Shown here: positions 27,553 to 35,469 of the stretch, piece after piece | Position numbering within the stretch: the first letter of the stretch is position 1 | How the letters are laid out: each line of letters begins with the position of its first letter | NCBI RefSeq assembly: GCF_900107545.1 | Contig: NZ_FNQZ01000001.1 | Coordinates: 496,001-560,000, forward strand | Length of the DNA stretch: 64,000 bases | From: Pseudobutyrivibrio sp. ACV-2 | GTDB lineage: Bacteria > Bacillota > Clostridia > Lachnospirales > Lachnospiraceae | Direction of reading: 5' to 3' | The notes under the pieces: generated by a model | The model's input: only the letters and a program-made list of their open reading frames with translations | The model's database searches: none | Told to the model about the DNA's origin: nothing | Made by a program: the position numbers and the translations under genes

Positions 27553-27911
27553 TATTTTGCCTCCCTTTTACTGCGTCTGATAATGAACTGAGAAATGACT
27601 CCCGTAGCTCCCATTACAGTAAATATCGTAATTACGGTAATGATGGATACAGGTAAAAGCACTGGTGCTAAAACGCCCCAAGAGGACATAAGCCCTACAC
27701 CAGCAGGAACAAACATGACAGGCATGATTTCGATAAGGAACTTTCCAGTGTCACGAACCTGTTCAAGCTTTATCAGTCCACTTAAAAGGGCAATGAATAA
27801 AAGTACCATGCCATAGATACTTGCAGGAATTGGAAGTGGCAGTACTGCCTTTAGTATCTCTCCAATAAGAGAAATAGCTAAAATAATAAGAAATTGTTTT
27901 AAGTATTTCAT
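27552..27911 (-). CDS. lrgA: LrgA/CidA family holin-like membrane protein
   Basis: A 119-residue protein with four hydrophobic segments and family motifs (LKAVLPLPIPASIYGMVLLF; MPVMFVPAGVGLM). Holin-like partner of LrgB, translationally coupled to it. The ribosome site (GAGG, about 14 nt from ATG) is poorly placed. Confidence 0.92.
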   Translation of the reverse strand: MKYLKQFLIILAISLIGEILKAVLPLPIPASIYGMVLLFIALLSGLIKLEQVRDTGKFLIEIMPVMFVPAGVGLMSSWGVLAPVLLPVSIITVITIFTVMGATGVISQFIIRRSKREAK

Positions 27912-27944
27912 TGTATATTATTAAACCTCGTGCAATAAAAAAAA

Positions 27945-27979
27945 TTAGGGTTTGAAGAAACTATCCCCCAAACCCCAAA
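27945..27979 (-). terminator. Terminator after the esterase gene
   Basis: TTGGGGTTTG and CAAACCCTAA arms followed by TTTTTTTT on the minus strand, between the esterase and lrgA. Confidence 0.8.
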
Positions 27980-28035
27980 TCATTATACTACTTGGAATTG
28001 CATTTACAATTCTATTTTGACAGCAAATTGTATTA

Positions 28036-28773
28036 TTATAAGTTCATTATGAAATCCTTTACCACATCTGTCACCTGATCTAAATGTCTGTCATAGCAGT
28101 GGTCGTCATCTTTAATCAGCTCAAGTCTAGCATTTGCAAACTTTTTAGCTGCTTCTATAGAGAATTCAACAGGTACTGCTTCATCTGCATCACCGTGAAC
28201 AAGAAGCACCGGCCCTGTGTATTTTGCTATTGCACCATCTAAATCGATAGTCTGAGCAACCCTGATATAGTTGCCACTAAGTGTCAATCCATCCCAGGAT
28301 ATAAGCTCATCAGGAATATTTACAGGATCAAATGGCTGTCCTAAAAGCTCGCCTTCTTTTGCACCCTTAATAATCACATAAGCAGGTGAAAGTGGAATGA
28401 GAGCCCTTACCACATCCTGCTCCATTGCTGCTGCAAGTGTTACCGCAAGACCTCCCTGAGAATGGCCGCACATATAAATATCAGTGACAAAATCTAAGCT
28501 CTTTGCATAATCAACTACAGCTAAAATATTATTCAGCCATTTGTAAAGATTGTGATTTCTGAATTCTCCATCACTTTTTCCATGACCAAACAAATCAACT
28601 CTAAGTGTGGCTACTCCCACCTCATTCATTGCCTTTGCAACTTTTACAATATGCTCCTCTTCTATGTGTCCTGTAAAACCATGAAACACAAGACAGAGAG
28701 GACATTTGTCTGCCCCTGCTTCTGGCATATCAAGCTTGGCATTAAGCTTAATATCATCATCAAGTATGTACAT
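28036..28773 (-). CDS. Feruloyl/cinnamoyl esterase, Est1E-like alpha/beta hydrolase
   Basis: A 245-residue cytoplasmic serine hydrolase. Nucleophile Ser105 lies in GHSQGG, the acid Asp in HGDADEAVP and the His in DDHCYDRH. Overall text (LNAKLDMPEAG; VFHGFTGHIEEEHIV; VATLRVDLFGHGKSDGEF; LDFVTDIYMCGHSQGG) closely follows what I recall of the Butyrivibrio feruloyl esterase Est1E. It would free ferulic or coumaric acid from imported arabinoxylan fragments. Start at 28773 fits GGAGGGAG; an earlier ATG at 28806 would overlap the Dabb gene. It follows the Dabb gene by 22 nt. Confidence 0.9.
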   Translation of the reverse strand: MYILDDDIKLNAKLDMPEAGADKCPLCLVFHGFTGHIEEEHIVKVAKAMNEVGVATLRVDLFGHGKSDGEFRNHNLYKWLNNILAVVDYAKSLDFVTDIYMCGHSQGGLAVTLAAAMEQDVVRALIPLSPAYVIIKGAKEGELLGQPFDPVNIPDELISWDGLTLSGNYIRVAQTIDLDGAIAKYTGPVLLVHGDADEAVPVEFSIEAAKKFANARLELIKDDDHCYDRHLDQVTDVVKDFIMNL

Positions 28774-28795
28774 TTCTTCTCCCTCCAATAAACTT

Positions 28796-29098
28796 TTAAA
28801 TTTCAAAATCCAGACAACTTCTGATTTTGGTATAAGGTCTTACCTTACCATCCGCTACAGCCACATGCTCTGGATGAGTTGCATAACCCTTTAAAGCTTC
28901 TTCGCTTTCAAATGTGGAATCAAGCATCAAATCTGCATTTGAGCTTGCAAGCCCGTTGATATTAACCTTGATATCTACCATTCCAGGAATCTTGCCAGCA
29001 AGTCCTTCAAGTCCTTCTTTAATACCCTTTTTTACCTCTTCCTTTTCTGCAGCTGAAAGCTCATCCTTAAGTGTCCATAAAATAATATGCTTTACCAT
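28796..29098 (-). CDS. Stress-responsive A/B-barrel (Dabb) domain protein
   Basis: A 100-residue ferredoxin-like-fold protein: MVKHIILWTLKDE at the start, then DIKVNINGLASSNADLMLDSTFES and ALKGYATHPEHVAVAD are diagnostic of the Dabb family. Such proteins form dimers of mostly unknown role. Cotranscribed with the feruloyl esterase; a link to aromatic acid handling is possible but unproven. Confidence 0.88.
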   Translation of the reverse strand: MVKHIILWTLKDELSAAEKEEVKKGIKEGLEGLAGKIPGMVDIKVNINGLASSNADLMLDSTFESEEALKGYATHPEHVAVADGKVRPYTKIRSCLDFEI

Positions 29099-29164
29099 AA
29101 TATACCTCCCAAATTTATTTCATAATGTCTATTATACCTATCTGGTTTTAGAAGACAAACTCGT

Positions 29165-29713
29165 CTAAACTAATTTTTCCATTCCTGCAGCAAAAAGCTC
29201 CTGAAACTCTTCCTCTTCTATTTTCATCTGTTTATGATAATCAACTAGCTCTTCAGAAGTTAAAACACTGCTTTTAATCCATGATAACTGAGATACTGCT
29301 TTTTCAGATTTAATAACTATTTGTTTGTAGGTAGGCCCAATCAAAAACAGCTTCATGGCATCATCCTTTGGTAGAAAGCCACTTGTGGTGATTCCCAGGA
29401 CATCATAAATAATATCATTGGCGATAGGACCTATAATAACATCTGCCCCTATCTCATCTGGCTTAAGGTGCCTGTTTCCATAGATATAATTGAACCAGTC
29501 CTCACCGCGTGTAAACTCATGAACACTAAGCCCTGTTAAATCCAATTCATATTCATTTAGAATTGTATCTGCTCCAGATTTTTCCTTTGCCCATCTATAG
29601 GAAAACTCTTTGTCATCTGTCAAATAAAATCCCTGTCCAAAATCGGCATTTTTGCGCCCATAATGTATATCAGGAATTTTTATTGTGTCAAAACCAACAT
29701 GATAAACAAGCAT
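29165..29713 (-). CDS. DUF3990 family protein
   Basis: A 182-residue protein beginning MLVYHVGFDTIKIPDIHYG and carrying DFGQGFYLTDD followed by an aromatic/Trp (RWAKE) region, the signature of DUF3990. The arrangement resembles ADP-ribosyltransferase-like folds, and related proteins are sometimes encoded with small partners, but no antitoxin-type partner with a recognised domain is seen. It lies 37 nt downstream of a small CxxC protein gene. Function unknown. Confidence 0.7.
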   Translation of the reverse strand: MLVYHVGFDTIKIPDIHYGRKNADFGQGFYLTDDKEFSYRWAKEKSGADTILNEYELDLTGLSVHEFTRGEDWFNYIYGNRHLKPDEIGADVIIGPIANDIIYDVLGITTSGFLPKDDAMKLFLIGPTYKQIVIKSEKAVSQLSWIKSSVLTSEELVDYHKQMKIEEEEFQELFAAGMEKLV

Positions 29714-29750
29714 AGATTTAGTCCTTTCTACACTATAACAAACACATCCA

Positions 29751-29981
29751 CTACATCACGCAGCTTCTACCTTCACTGCCTTCCATATTGTCATCCTTAA
29801 CATATCTGGCATTGAACTCCATATTGATTTCACGAAGCTCCTTTTTGCCCTCAATATACTCATCATACATCTCTGCCAAACCTGCCATGCAACCATCGCA
29901 GTTCGCTTCAATATTTCCAAGGGACTCCTTAACTATCTGCTCTCTTTCTTCTTTTGTTGTGTCTTTAATTAAATATGACAT
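29751..29981 (-). CDS. Small conserved clostridial protein with CDGC motif, unknown function
   Basis: A 76-residue acidic, mainly helical protein starting MSYLIKDTTKEEREQIV with CDGC at residues 28-31 and a C-terminal Cys. I recall similar short proteins widely in Lachnospiraceae, sometimes annotated as PurH-like without good reason. The CxxC pair could bind metal or be redox active. Ribosome site GGAGATG. Located between DUF3990 and a YczE-type membrane protein. Confidence 0.75.
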   Translation of the reverse strand: MSYLIKDTTKEEREQIVKESLGNIEANCDGCMAGLAEMYDEYIEGKKELREINMEFNARYVKDDNMEGSEGRSCVM

Positions 29982-29993
29982 ATCACATCTCCA

Positions 29994-30683
29994 TTACTTG
30001 TTAAAAATAGTTTTAAAAGATTCGCTCAATCTCTGATGGCGAATCTTTGCAGCATCAAAATGAACTGAATTGAAAGCCAACTGCATTATAGGTCCTGTAC
30101 CAAAAGCACAAATCAAAGTTCCCACTCCAACAGGGCCTCCAAGTAGCCAACCTACAAAAGTGGCCATACTTAAAAGCACAATACTCACTGCACCAATAGG
30201 CAATCGTTTAATTCTTTTGACTAATGCCACAAGTAAAGTATCCCTTGGGCCACAGCCAAGTGCCGCTGCCATATAAGTATACTGCGTATAGGAGATAATA
30301 ACCAGCCCTATAAACATAACAGGAATACCTGTAGCAAGAGAGTTGCAAGGCTTTACCAAATCTATTTTATTAAACAAATCCACTGATTTTCCAACCACGA
30401 ATGCATCTATGAACATTGCGATGCCGATTGGTTCCTTCATGAAAATATCGATGCCCAAAATAGTATATGAAACAATAATAGATGCTGTGCCATATAATAT
30501 CCCAAGACTTTTTGACAGGCCAAGGTTAAGCACATCCCATGGGCTAGCTCCTATATTTGCCTGTATTGTCAGATACACTCCAAATCCATTAATAAATAAG
30601 CTTACTGCTGCAAGTATCACATTAGAAAGAATAGTGCGCTTATTGCTATTGCTTCTATTCTCTTCTCTTATAAATCTGTACAC
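29994..30683 (-). CDS. YczE/YitT-type integral membrane protein
   Basis: A 229-residue protein with about five to six membrane segments and the YczE-like features NIGASPWDVLNLGLSKSLG and ALGCGPRDTLLVAL. Family role is not well defined. GTG start at 30683 is supported by GAGGAA 7 nt upstream. It probably heads a short operon with the two small genes downstream. Confidence 0.82.
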   Translation of the reverse strand: MYRFIREENRSNSNKRTILSNVILAAVSLFINGFGVYLTIQANIGASPWDVLNLGLSKSLGILYGTASIIVSYTILGIDIFMKEPIGIAMFIDAFVVGKSVDLFNKIDLVKPCNSLATGIPVMFIGLVIISYTQYTYMAAALGCGPRDTLLVALVKRIKRLPIGAVSIVLLSMATFVGWLLGGPVGVGTLICAFGTGPIMQLAFNSVHFDAAKIRHQRLSESFKTIFNK

Positions 30684-30760
30684 GTAATATTTCCTCGGTA
30701 AATCTAAGTTTAATTTTACTCAATTAATCCGCGAACAATTATACAACATACCTATAAAAA

Positions 30761-30786
30761 GAGCCAGAAGTTTTACCTTCTGGCTC
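30761..30786 (-). terminator. Terminator after ybjQ
   Basis: Perfect 10-bp stem (GAGCCAGAAG with CTTCTGGCTC, 6-nt loop) followed by TTTTTAT on the minus strand. Confidence 0.92.
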
Positions 30787-30792
30787 CTGGCA

Positions 30793-31104
30793 TTATATAA
30801 ATTTCACTGCTGTTCCATAGGCTAGCACTTCTGCAGCCCCTTGCATTACAGATGATGAAGTATATCTGACACCTACAATGGCATCTGCACCGAGCTGTTC
30901 AGCCTCATCTACCATTCTTTTTGTGGCAATTTGACGAGCCTCAACAAGCATATCAGTGTAGCCTACTATTTCCCCACCTACAAGAGTTTTCATTCCAGCC
31001 ATAAAATCTTTACCGAAATTTTTCGACTGTACAATAGTTCCCTTTACTACTCCTAAAACCTCAAAGTTCTGTCCTGGAATTGTTTCAATACTTACGAGCT
31101 TCAT
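30793..31104 (-). CDS. ybjQ: YbjQ/UPF0145 family protein
   Basis: A 103-residue protein with the YbjQ pattern: IPGQNFEVLGVVKGT near the start, EARQIATKRMVDEAEQLGADAIVGVRY in the middle. Family members form pentamers and have been called heavy-metal-binding, with no firm function. Last gene of the MerR operon, overlapping the merR-type gene by 20 nt. Confidence 0.92.
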   Translation of the reverse strand: MKLVSIETIPGQNFEVLGVVKGTIVQSKNFGKDFMAGMKTLVGGEIVGYTDMLVEARQIATKRMVDEAEQLGADAIVGVRYTSSSVMQGAAEVLAYGTAVKFI

Positions 31105-31729
31105 TTAATTCTCCTCCATCAATTTCATTTAATCTTTGTTTAAGTGCAACAATAGTTCCAACAATCATTGCAATAAATAGAGCTATTATGATTGCAATAA
31201 ATCCCATTGGTGTGTCAGGGTCACTTAAAGCTGTAAATCCAATTACTACAATCATTGCAATAAAAAATACTATGCTCACAATTGCTGCAATAATAGGTCC
31301 CTGCTTACTTTTCTTTATATCAGTTTTATTTACATCCATAAATCTAATGCCTCCCTTCTCAAGTTTTTTCATCTCCTCAAGATAAGAGTCAGCCTGTAGA
31401 TTATCAAAGTGAACATCCGCTTCTATCATTTCCCTACACATTTCCTTCATTACATCCAGTTCCTGCTGTCTGTGAGTGAAATGAGAAATGTGCCTATCCA
31501 AACAATCTGTCACAGAGATTTCTCCTATTTCAAGTCGTTTTATTTCTTCTATGGGAACCTCTAATCTTCTAAGAAGCTTTATCTTGTTTAACAGCTCCAC
31601 ATCCTTCAATGAGTACTCTCTGTATCCATTGTCTCTATTTCTCTCAGGACAAATCAGTCCCTGCTCCTCATAAAAGCGAATATTCTTTTTTGTAATCCCA
31701 ACTAGTTCTTCTACTTGATTAATCTTCAT
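31085..31729 (-). CDS. MerR-family regulator with C-terminal membrane segments
   Basis: A 214-residue protein. The N-terminal winged helix is a clear MerR domain (VEELVGITKKNIRFYEEQGLICP, then GYREYSLKDVELLNKIKLLRR), followed by a coiled dimerisation helix. Residues about 145-195 form two hydrophobic segments (IIAAIVSIVFFIAMIVVIGF; GFIAIIIALFIAMIVGTIV), so the regulator is probably membrane-anchored, which is unusual. It likely acts at the 19-bp-spacer promoter upstream of this operon (33383-33413). Start overlaps the upstream hydrolase stop (ATGA). Confidence 0.9.
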   Translation of the reverse strand: MKINQVEELVGITKKNIRFYEEQGLICPERNRDNGYREYSLKDVELLNKIKLLRRLEVPIEEIKRLEIGEISVTDCLDRHISHFTHRQQELDVMKEMCREMIEADVHFDNLQADSYLEEMKKLEKGGIRFMDVNKTDIKKSKQGPIIAAIVSIVFFIAMIVVIGFTALSDPDTPMGFIAIIIALFIAMIVGTIVALKQRLNEIDGGELNEARKY

Positions 31730-32541
31730 GCTGTCCTAATAAACTCCGCTATTAAATCATTAATTTCATCTGGCTTATCCGTATTTGCGTTATGCCCAGC
31801 TCCTTCTATCCAGTGAATAGGTATTCCTGTGCGGGCATGCCATGCTCTGTTGTATCTTTTGGTTGAGCCTGCCATATCCTTTGTTCCACAAATAAGCATT
31901 GCCAGACAGGTGATTTTGTATGGTAGTTCTGCTTCAACAGCATCCACCAAAATCTTATAGCCGCCTCCTGCAAGATTTGCATATCGTTCCTGATCACCAT
32001 CGTAGGTCATCATAAACTCACGCATCAAGGCACGGCCATACTCAGTAGTTGCTACTCCATTTGTTCCCTGTTTTAAAAGTGTCTTCCAAGGATAATGACG
32101 ATATACCGGAGTCATCCTATGAAGTAGCCACAGTTCAATCCCTGTATAGTACTGTTTCTGCAAAGGTGCTGAATCAATCGATACAAATCCAACTACCTTT
32201 CCTGGGAATAGCTCCATGTACATCTGTCCCAGATAGCCCCCCATGGACTGTCCTATGATAACAGGATTATCAAAACCATTTTCTAAAAGAATTTCATTTA
32301 GCCATGTAGCCTTATCTGCCAGGGAAAAATCCATATCAAAAGGATAAGAAAGGGCATGTACTGGTGCATCCCACACGAACACTGGATATTTGCCTTCAAA
32401 AAACTCAATCTGCTTATCAAATAATCTATGATCTGCTGTTAATCCTGGCAAAAATACCAGCTGCTTTTCCTGGCACTTACCATCAGGATTTATCCAATAA
32501 TGAATTTTCCCACACCTTGTGCTGTAAACCTTCTCCACCAT
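31726..32541 (-). CDS. Alpha/beta hydrolase
   Basis: A 271-residue cytoplasmic hydrolase: oxyanion region FLPGLTADHRLFD, nucleophile elbow GQSMGG near residue 98, acid in ICGTKD and His in EGAGHNANTD. Substrate is unknown. It sits between the YhfC-like and MerR genes in a MerR-controlled operon. Confidence 0.87.
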   Translation of the reverse strand: MVEKVYSTRCGKIHYWINPDGKCQEKQLVFLPGLTADHRLFDKQIEFFEGKYPVFVWDAPVHALSYPFDMDFSLADKATWLNEILLENGFDNPVIIGQSMGGYLGQMYMELFPGKVVGFVSIDSAPLQKQYYTGIELWLLHRMTPVYRHYPWKTLLKQGTNGVATTEYGRALMREFMMTYDGDQERYANLAGGGYKILVDAVEAELPYKITCLAMLICGTKDMAGSTKRYNRAWHARTGIPIHWIEGAGHNANTDKPDEINDLIAEFIRTA

Positions 32542-32543
32542 AA

Positions 32544-33329
32544 CTATGCTGTCTCCCTATTCTTTGAATACATCTTGTATACCAATACCGCAAGAATACA
32601 TACCAACACAAGTAGTACTATCTCTAACACTAAACTAGAAACATATCCTGCCAAAAGTACTGTCACAAAATCCAATCCTGCATGAAGAACAATTGCTAAA
32701 AACAATAGCTTCACCTTTTTATCTTTCACTGACCTATAAACTATGTAAGAAAGGCAGATATGTAAGGTAATAGCAACAACTCTCTCCACTCCTGCCAGGT
32801 AGAAATCCAGCGAGCCTGTAGTCCATAGCAATGAAATTTGGTTCATCGTTTGCTCTTTTGTATCTACATCGATGGATGATAACATTGGCTCAAAGGTTCC
32901 CGTGTTAATCATTATTGAAGTTATCAGATTTGATATAGAGGTTAACCCAACAATGATAATTGCCTCTATTCCACCATGGCCTATACCATACATTATTGCA
33001 TTCCGCTTATTTAGTCCCTTCCGTTTAAATAGGTTCATTGAAGTAAAACGGCCTACCTCTTCAAAAACACCTGCTGCAATTCCACCATAAACCGCCTTCA
33101 GCAAAAGATTTTCTGTTAATGCCTCTCCAAAATGCCTAACCATAACAAAATGAAGACATTGCTCTAGAACCAGTGCGAAGACTATAAATGTAACCGCTCC
33201 AATTCCAAACCAACGCATATCAGCCTTTAGTTTGAGAAATGCGTAGACCATGAGTACCATTGGAAGACCCACAGCAACCAAAAATGCAAAGCACATTCCT
33301 ACAATTGATAACACAGGTACTGTTCCCAT
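32544..33329 (-). CDS. YhfC-family intramembrane protein (CPBP-like)
   Basis: A 261-residue polytopic membrane protein. FEEVGRF near residue 80 and GHGGIEA near residue 112 give the Glu-Glu, Arg and His-Glu pattern of YhfC/CPBP-type putative intramembrane metalloproteases. First gene of the operon with an excellent AAGGAGG ribosome site. Proteolytic activity is inferred only. Confidence 0.85.
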   Translation of the reverse strand: MGTVPVLSIVGMCFAFLVAVGLPMVLMVYAFLKLKADMRWFGIGAVTFIVFALVLEQCLHFVMVRHFGEALTENLLLKAVYGGIAAGVFEEVGRFTSMNLFKRKGLNKRNAIMYGIGHGGIEAIIIVGLTSISNLITSIMINTGTFEPMLSSIDVDTKEQTMNQISLLWTTGSLDFYLAGVERVVAITLHICLSYIVYRSVKDKKVKLLFLAIVLHAGLDFVTVLLAGYVSSLVLEIVLLVLVCILAVLVYKMYSKNRETA

Positions 33330-33382
33330 AAAACAGCCTCCTTAAATAAAATTTTTAAAGACTTGGCCTTGTCTATGCCTAG

Positions 33383-33413
33383 AATATAAACCTTCCACAG
33401 GGGGGAAGGTCAA
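33383..33413 (-). promoter_or_regulatory. MerR-type promoter with 19-bp spacer and dyad operator
   Basis: Minus strand shows TTGACC, 19 bp, TATATT. The long spacer is filled by a perfect dyad ACCTTCC-N7-GGAAGGT (33390-33410). Over-long spacers containing a dyad are the hallmark of MerR-activated promoters, and a MerR-family gene is third in the operon that starts at 33329. Confidence 0.85.
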
Positions 33414-33489
33414 CACTTTTTCAAAAATAATCAAATAATCTACAAATATTTAAAAGTATAGCATAACGTATATAAGTAAGTATACAAAA

Positions 33490-33519
33490 AGCTCCAATGC
33501 ATTAACTGCAATTGGAGCT
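33490..33519 (-). terminator. Terminator after flavodoxin gene
   Basis: AGCTCCAAT and ATTGGAGCT arms with a 12-nt interior, followed by TTTTTG on the minus strand. Confidence 0.88.
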
Positions 33520-33534
33520 TAAATCCTAATTTAA

Positions 33535-33924
33535 TTATAGGAACTTCTTAGCAAATGCCTCTGCCTCAGCAAGCTGCTTATCATTTGGCTTGTTTCTTAC
33601 ATAGCATGTTTCATCCTCAACCTGAATTTCCTTTTCCCTGAGTGCCTTTTTAATCAAGTCAATAGAATGCTTTGAAAGCCAAGAAGTAGAAAATACTACT
33701 GCCTTCTTTACTTTCTTACCATCGATTCCTGCTAAATAGTTATTCATTTCCTTATCAAGACCATAGGCATAAAGTGCACCACCTATGAATAACACATCGA
33801 TGTCCTCTGTAATCTTTGCGCTATCATCATCTACAGAAATTGGAATAACACCTGCTCCCTTTGCAATTGCCTCTGCAAGAAGCTTTGTATTTCCTGACTT
33901 TGAATAATATCGTACTGCGACCAT
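33535..33924 (-). CDS. Flavodoxin-like protein
   Basis: A 129-residue protein. The FMN phosphate loop YYSKSGNTK is at residues 5-13, and GGALYAYG and STSWLSKHS loops follow as in short flavodoxins. It would carry electrons for a partner not apparent here. Start at the ATG 33924 has GGAGG 5-6 nt upstream; an ATG four codons earlier overlaps that site. Confidence 0.88.
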   Translation of the reverse strand: MVAVRYYSKSGNTKLLAEAIAKGAGVIPISVDDDSAKITEDIDVLFIGGALYAYGLDKEMNNYLAGIDGKKVKKAVVFSTSWLSKHSIDLIKKALREKEIQVEDETCYVRNKPNDKQLAEAEAFAKKFL

Positions 33925-33995
33925 AATTACCTCCATTAATTTAATGATTCGTTTGTATTTGTAGCGCTATTTAATCGTGCGCAATTTATATTCAT

Positions 33996-34024
33996 AATAT
34001 ATACCTGACCTTCTAAGAAGTCAA
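33996..34024 (-). promoter_or_regulatory. Flavodoxin promoter
   Basis: TTGACT, 17 bp, TATATT on the minus strand, giving a leader of roughly 65 nt. It lies just beyond the leader-distal end of the CRISPR array. Confidence 0.65.
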
Positions 34025-34109
34025 ACAATTTTTCCATCACTAATAATTTTGTATTAGAACATCAAAACTGTATCCAAATTTTTATTAGGCGTACATCATT
34101 AAAATCTAA

Positions 34110-34735
34110 TAATCATTCATCAATGAATTAACAAGGCTCTCAAACACCAGAACGGCCACAGTTCCCACTGGAAAGGTTTGACACCTAACTGAATTAACAA
34201 GGCTCTCAAACCCGGTCTGCTTCAGAATCGGATAATCGGAGTTTGACACCTAACTGAATTAACAAGGCTCTCAAACGTGTCCACATGCTGTCTCGTAGTT
34301 GAACTCGTTTGACACCTAACTGAATTAACAAGGCTCTCAAACGGAACATTGGCGTGAGTTCATGGGCGAAAAGTTTGGCACCTAACTGAATTAACAAGGC
34401 TCTCAAACTGAAGTCGATAATGCAGCAGAAGGATGGCTGTTTGGCACCTAACTGAATTAACAAGGCTCTCAAACCAAAATTGATTGAGCACAATCTATGG
34501 TATGTTTGGCACCTAACTGAATTAACAAGGCTCTCAAACGAGTTGCGTTAGCTGAATCGCTCCACTTTGGTTTGGCACCTAACTGAATTAACAAGGCTCT
34601 CAAACCATCACGCCTGTAGCTGTCTTTATCTTTAGTTTGGCACCTAACTGAATTAACAAGGCTCTCAAACGAAGGCAAATGTCTTACCATTGAAAAAAAG
34701 TTTGGCACCTAACTGAATTAACAAGGCTCTCAAAC
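34110..34735 (-). CRISPR. Type II-A CRISPR array, 10 repeats and 9 spacers
   Basis: Repeats of 36 bp start at 34110, 34176, 34241, 34307, 34373, 34439, 34504, 34570, 34635 and 34700; spacers are 29-30 bp. In crRNA orientation (minus strand) the repeat begins GTTTGAGAGCC and ends CAAAC, as in type II repeats. The six leader-proximal repeats read AGGTGCCAAAC at their end, the three older full repeats AGGTGTCAAAC. The last repeat (34110-34145) keeps only its first 21 bp (34125-34145). The nine spacers differ from one another; their targets cannot be identified by eye. Confidence 0.98.
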
Positions 34736-34797
34736 CTCAAATTACAATTTTGGTTCTCACCGAGCCACACATACTTGCGATATGTTGTTAATTCATT
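34736..34797 (-). promoter_or_regulatory. CRISPR leader with ATTTGAG integration anchor
   Basis: The 62 bp between the csn2 stop and the first repeat end in ATTTGAG directly against the repeat. That motif is the known leader-anchoring sequence for spacer integration in type II-A systems. No separate strong promoter is obvious, so pre-crRNA may partly come from cas operon read-through or from promoters in repeats. Confidence 0.8.
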
Positions 34798-35469
34798 CTA
34801 TGATTCAATTATGCATAAATCGTCGTCTAACACAACCTTTTTTTCTTCATCTAGCTTAGCAGTATCCTTACTTTCGAGTATTACTAAATAAGCTTTGCTA
34901 TACATTGCCTCTTTATATAGTTGTTTCATTTCATTATCATCTAAATATGTTTTTATATTGACTAGTACATATACTTTTTTCTTCAATACTTGACTAGATG
35001 TTTTTATGTAATTAATTATTCTTTCAGTTAATGAAGTATATTCTTCATCAAATTTCACATCATACAGCTTAAATAATCCTTCAATATCTCCGCTAAGCTC
35101 GCTTACCAAAGGGTATGGAACATTCTGCAAAACAGTGTCTATTAAATTAAAAATTCTAGAATTAACTTCTGAATAGGCATCGCAATACTTTTGCTCTAAA
35201 ACATCATGAAGCTCCTTGTAAACGGCATTAAGAATCTTTCTATCATTACATGAAATTGAAAATGGATTGACAATAACTTCAACCCTCTTTGAAATACAGT
35301 GTTCCTCATCATTATCTGATAAAATCCAAGCGCCATCATCTCCCTTGGCTTCAGAATAGAAATCATACACCATAGATTTAAATGCATTTCTATTTTCACA
35401 CACAATATTCAATACTGTATTTTCTGTCAACTGAAACTCAACTCCAAACTCCTTATTGACTAATCTCAT
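34798..35469 (-). CDS. csn2: CRISPR adaptation protein Csn2
   Basis: A 223-residue protein in the Csn2 position of a type II-A operon (MRLVNKEFGVEFQLTENTVLNIVCENR at the start is Csn2-like, with a conserved alpha/beta core and the C-terminal LVNIKTYLDD region). Csn2 forms a DNA-end-encircling tetramer used with Cas1, Cas2 and Cas9 in spacer acquisition. Its ATG overlaps the cas2 stop (ATGA). Its presence fixes the subtype as II-A. Confidence 0.9.
   Translation of the reverse strand: MRLVNKEFGVEFQLTENTVLNIVCENRNAFKSMVYDFYSEAKGDDGAWILSDNDEEHCISKRVEVIVNPFSISCNDRKILNAVYKELHDVLEQKYCDAYSEVNSRIFNLIDTVLQNVPYPLVSELSGDIEGLFKLYDVKFDEEYTSLTERIINYIKTSSQVLKKKVYVLVNIKTYLDDNEMKQLYKEAMYSKAYLVILESKDTAKLDEEKKVVLDDDLCIIES

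Noticed and set aside
34206-34708. Two minus-strand open frames coding LRALLIQLGAK-type repeats
   Set aside because: They are translations of the CRISPR repeats and spacers; the repeated peptide is an artefact of the array.
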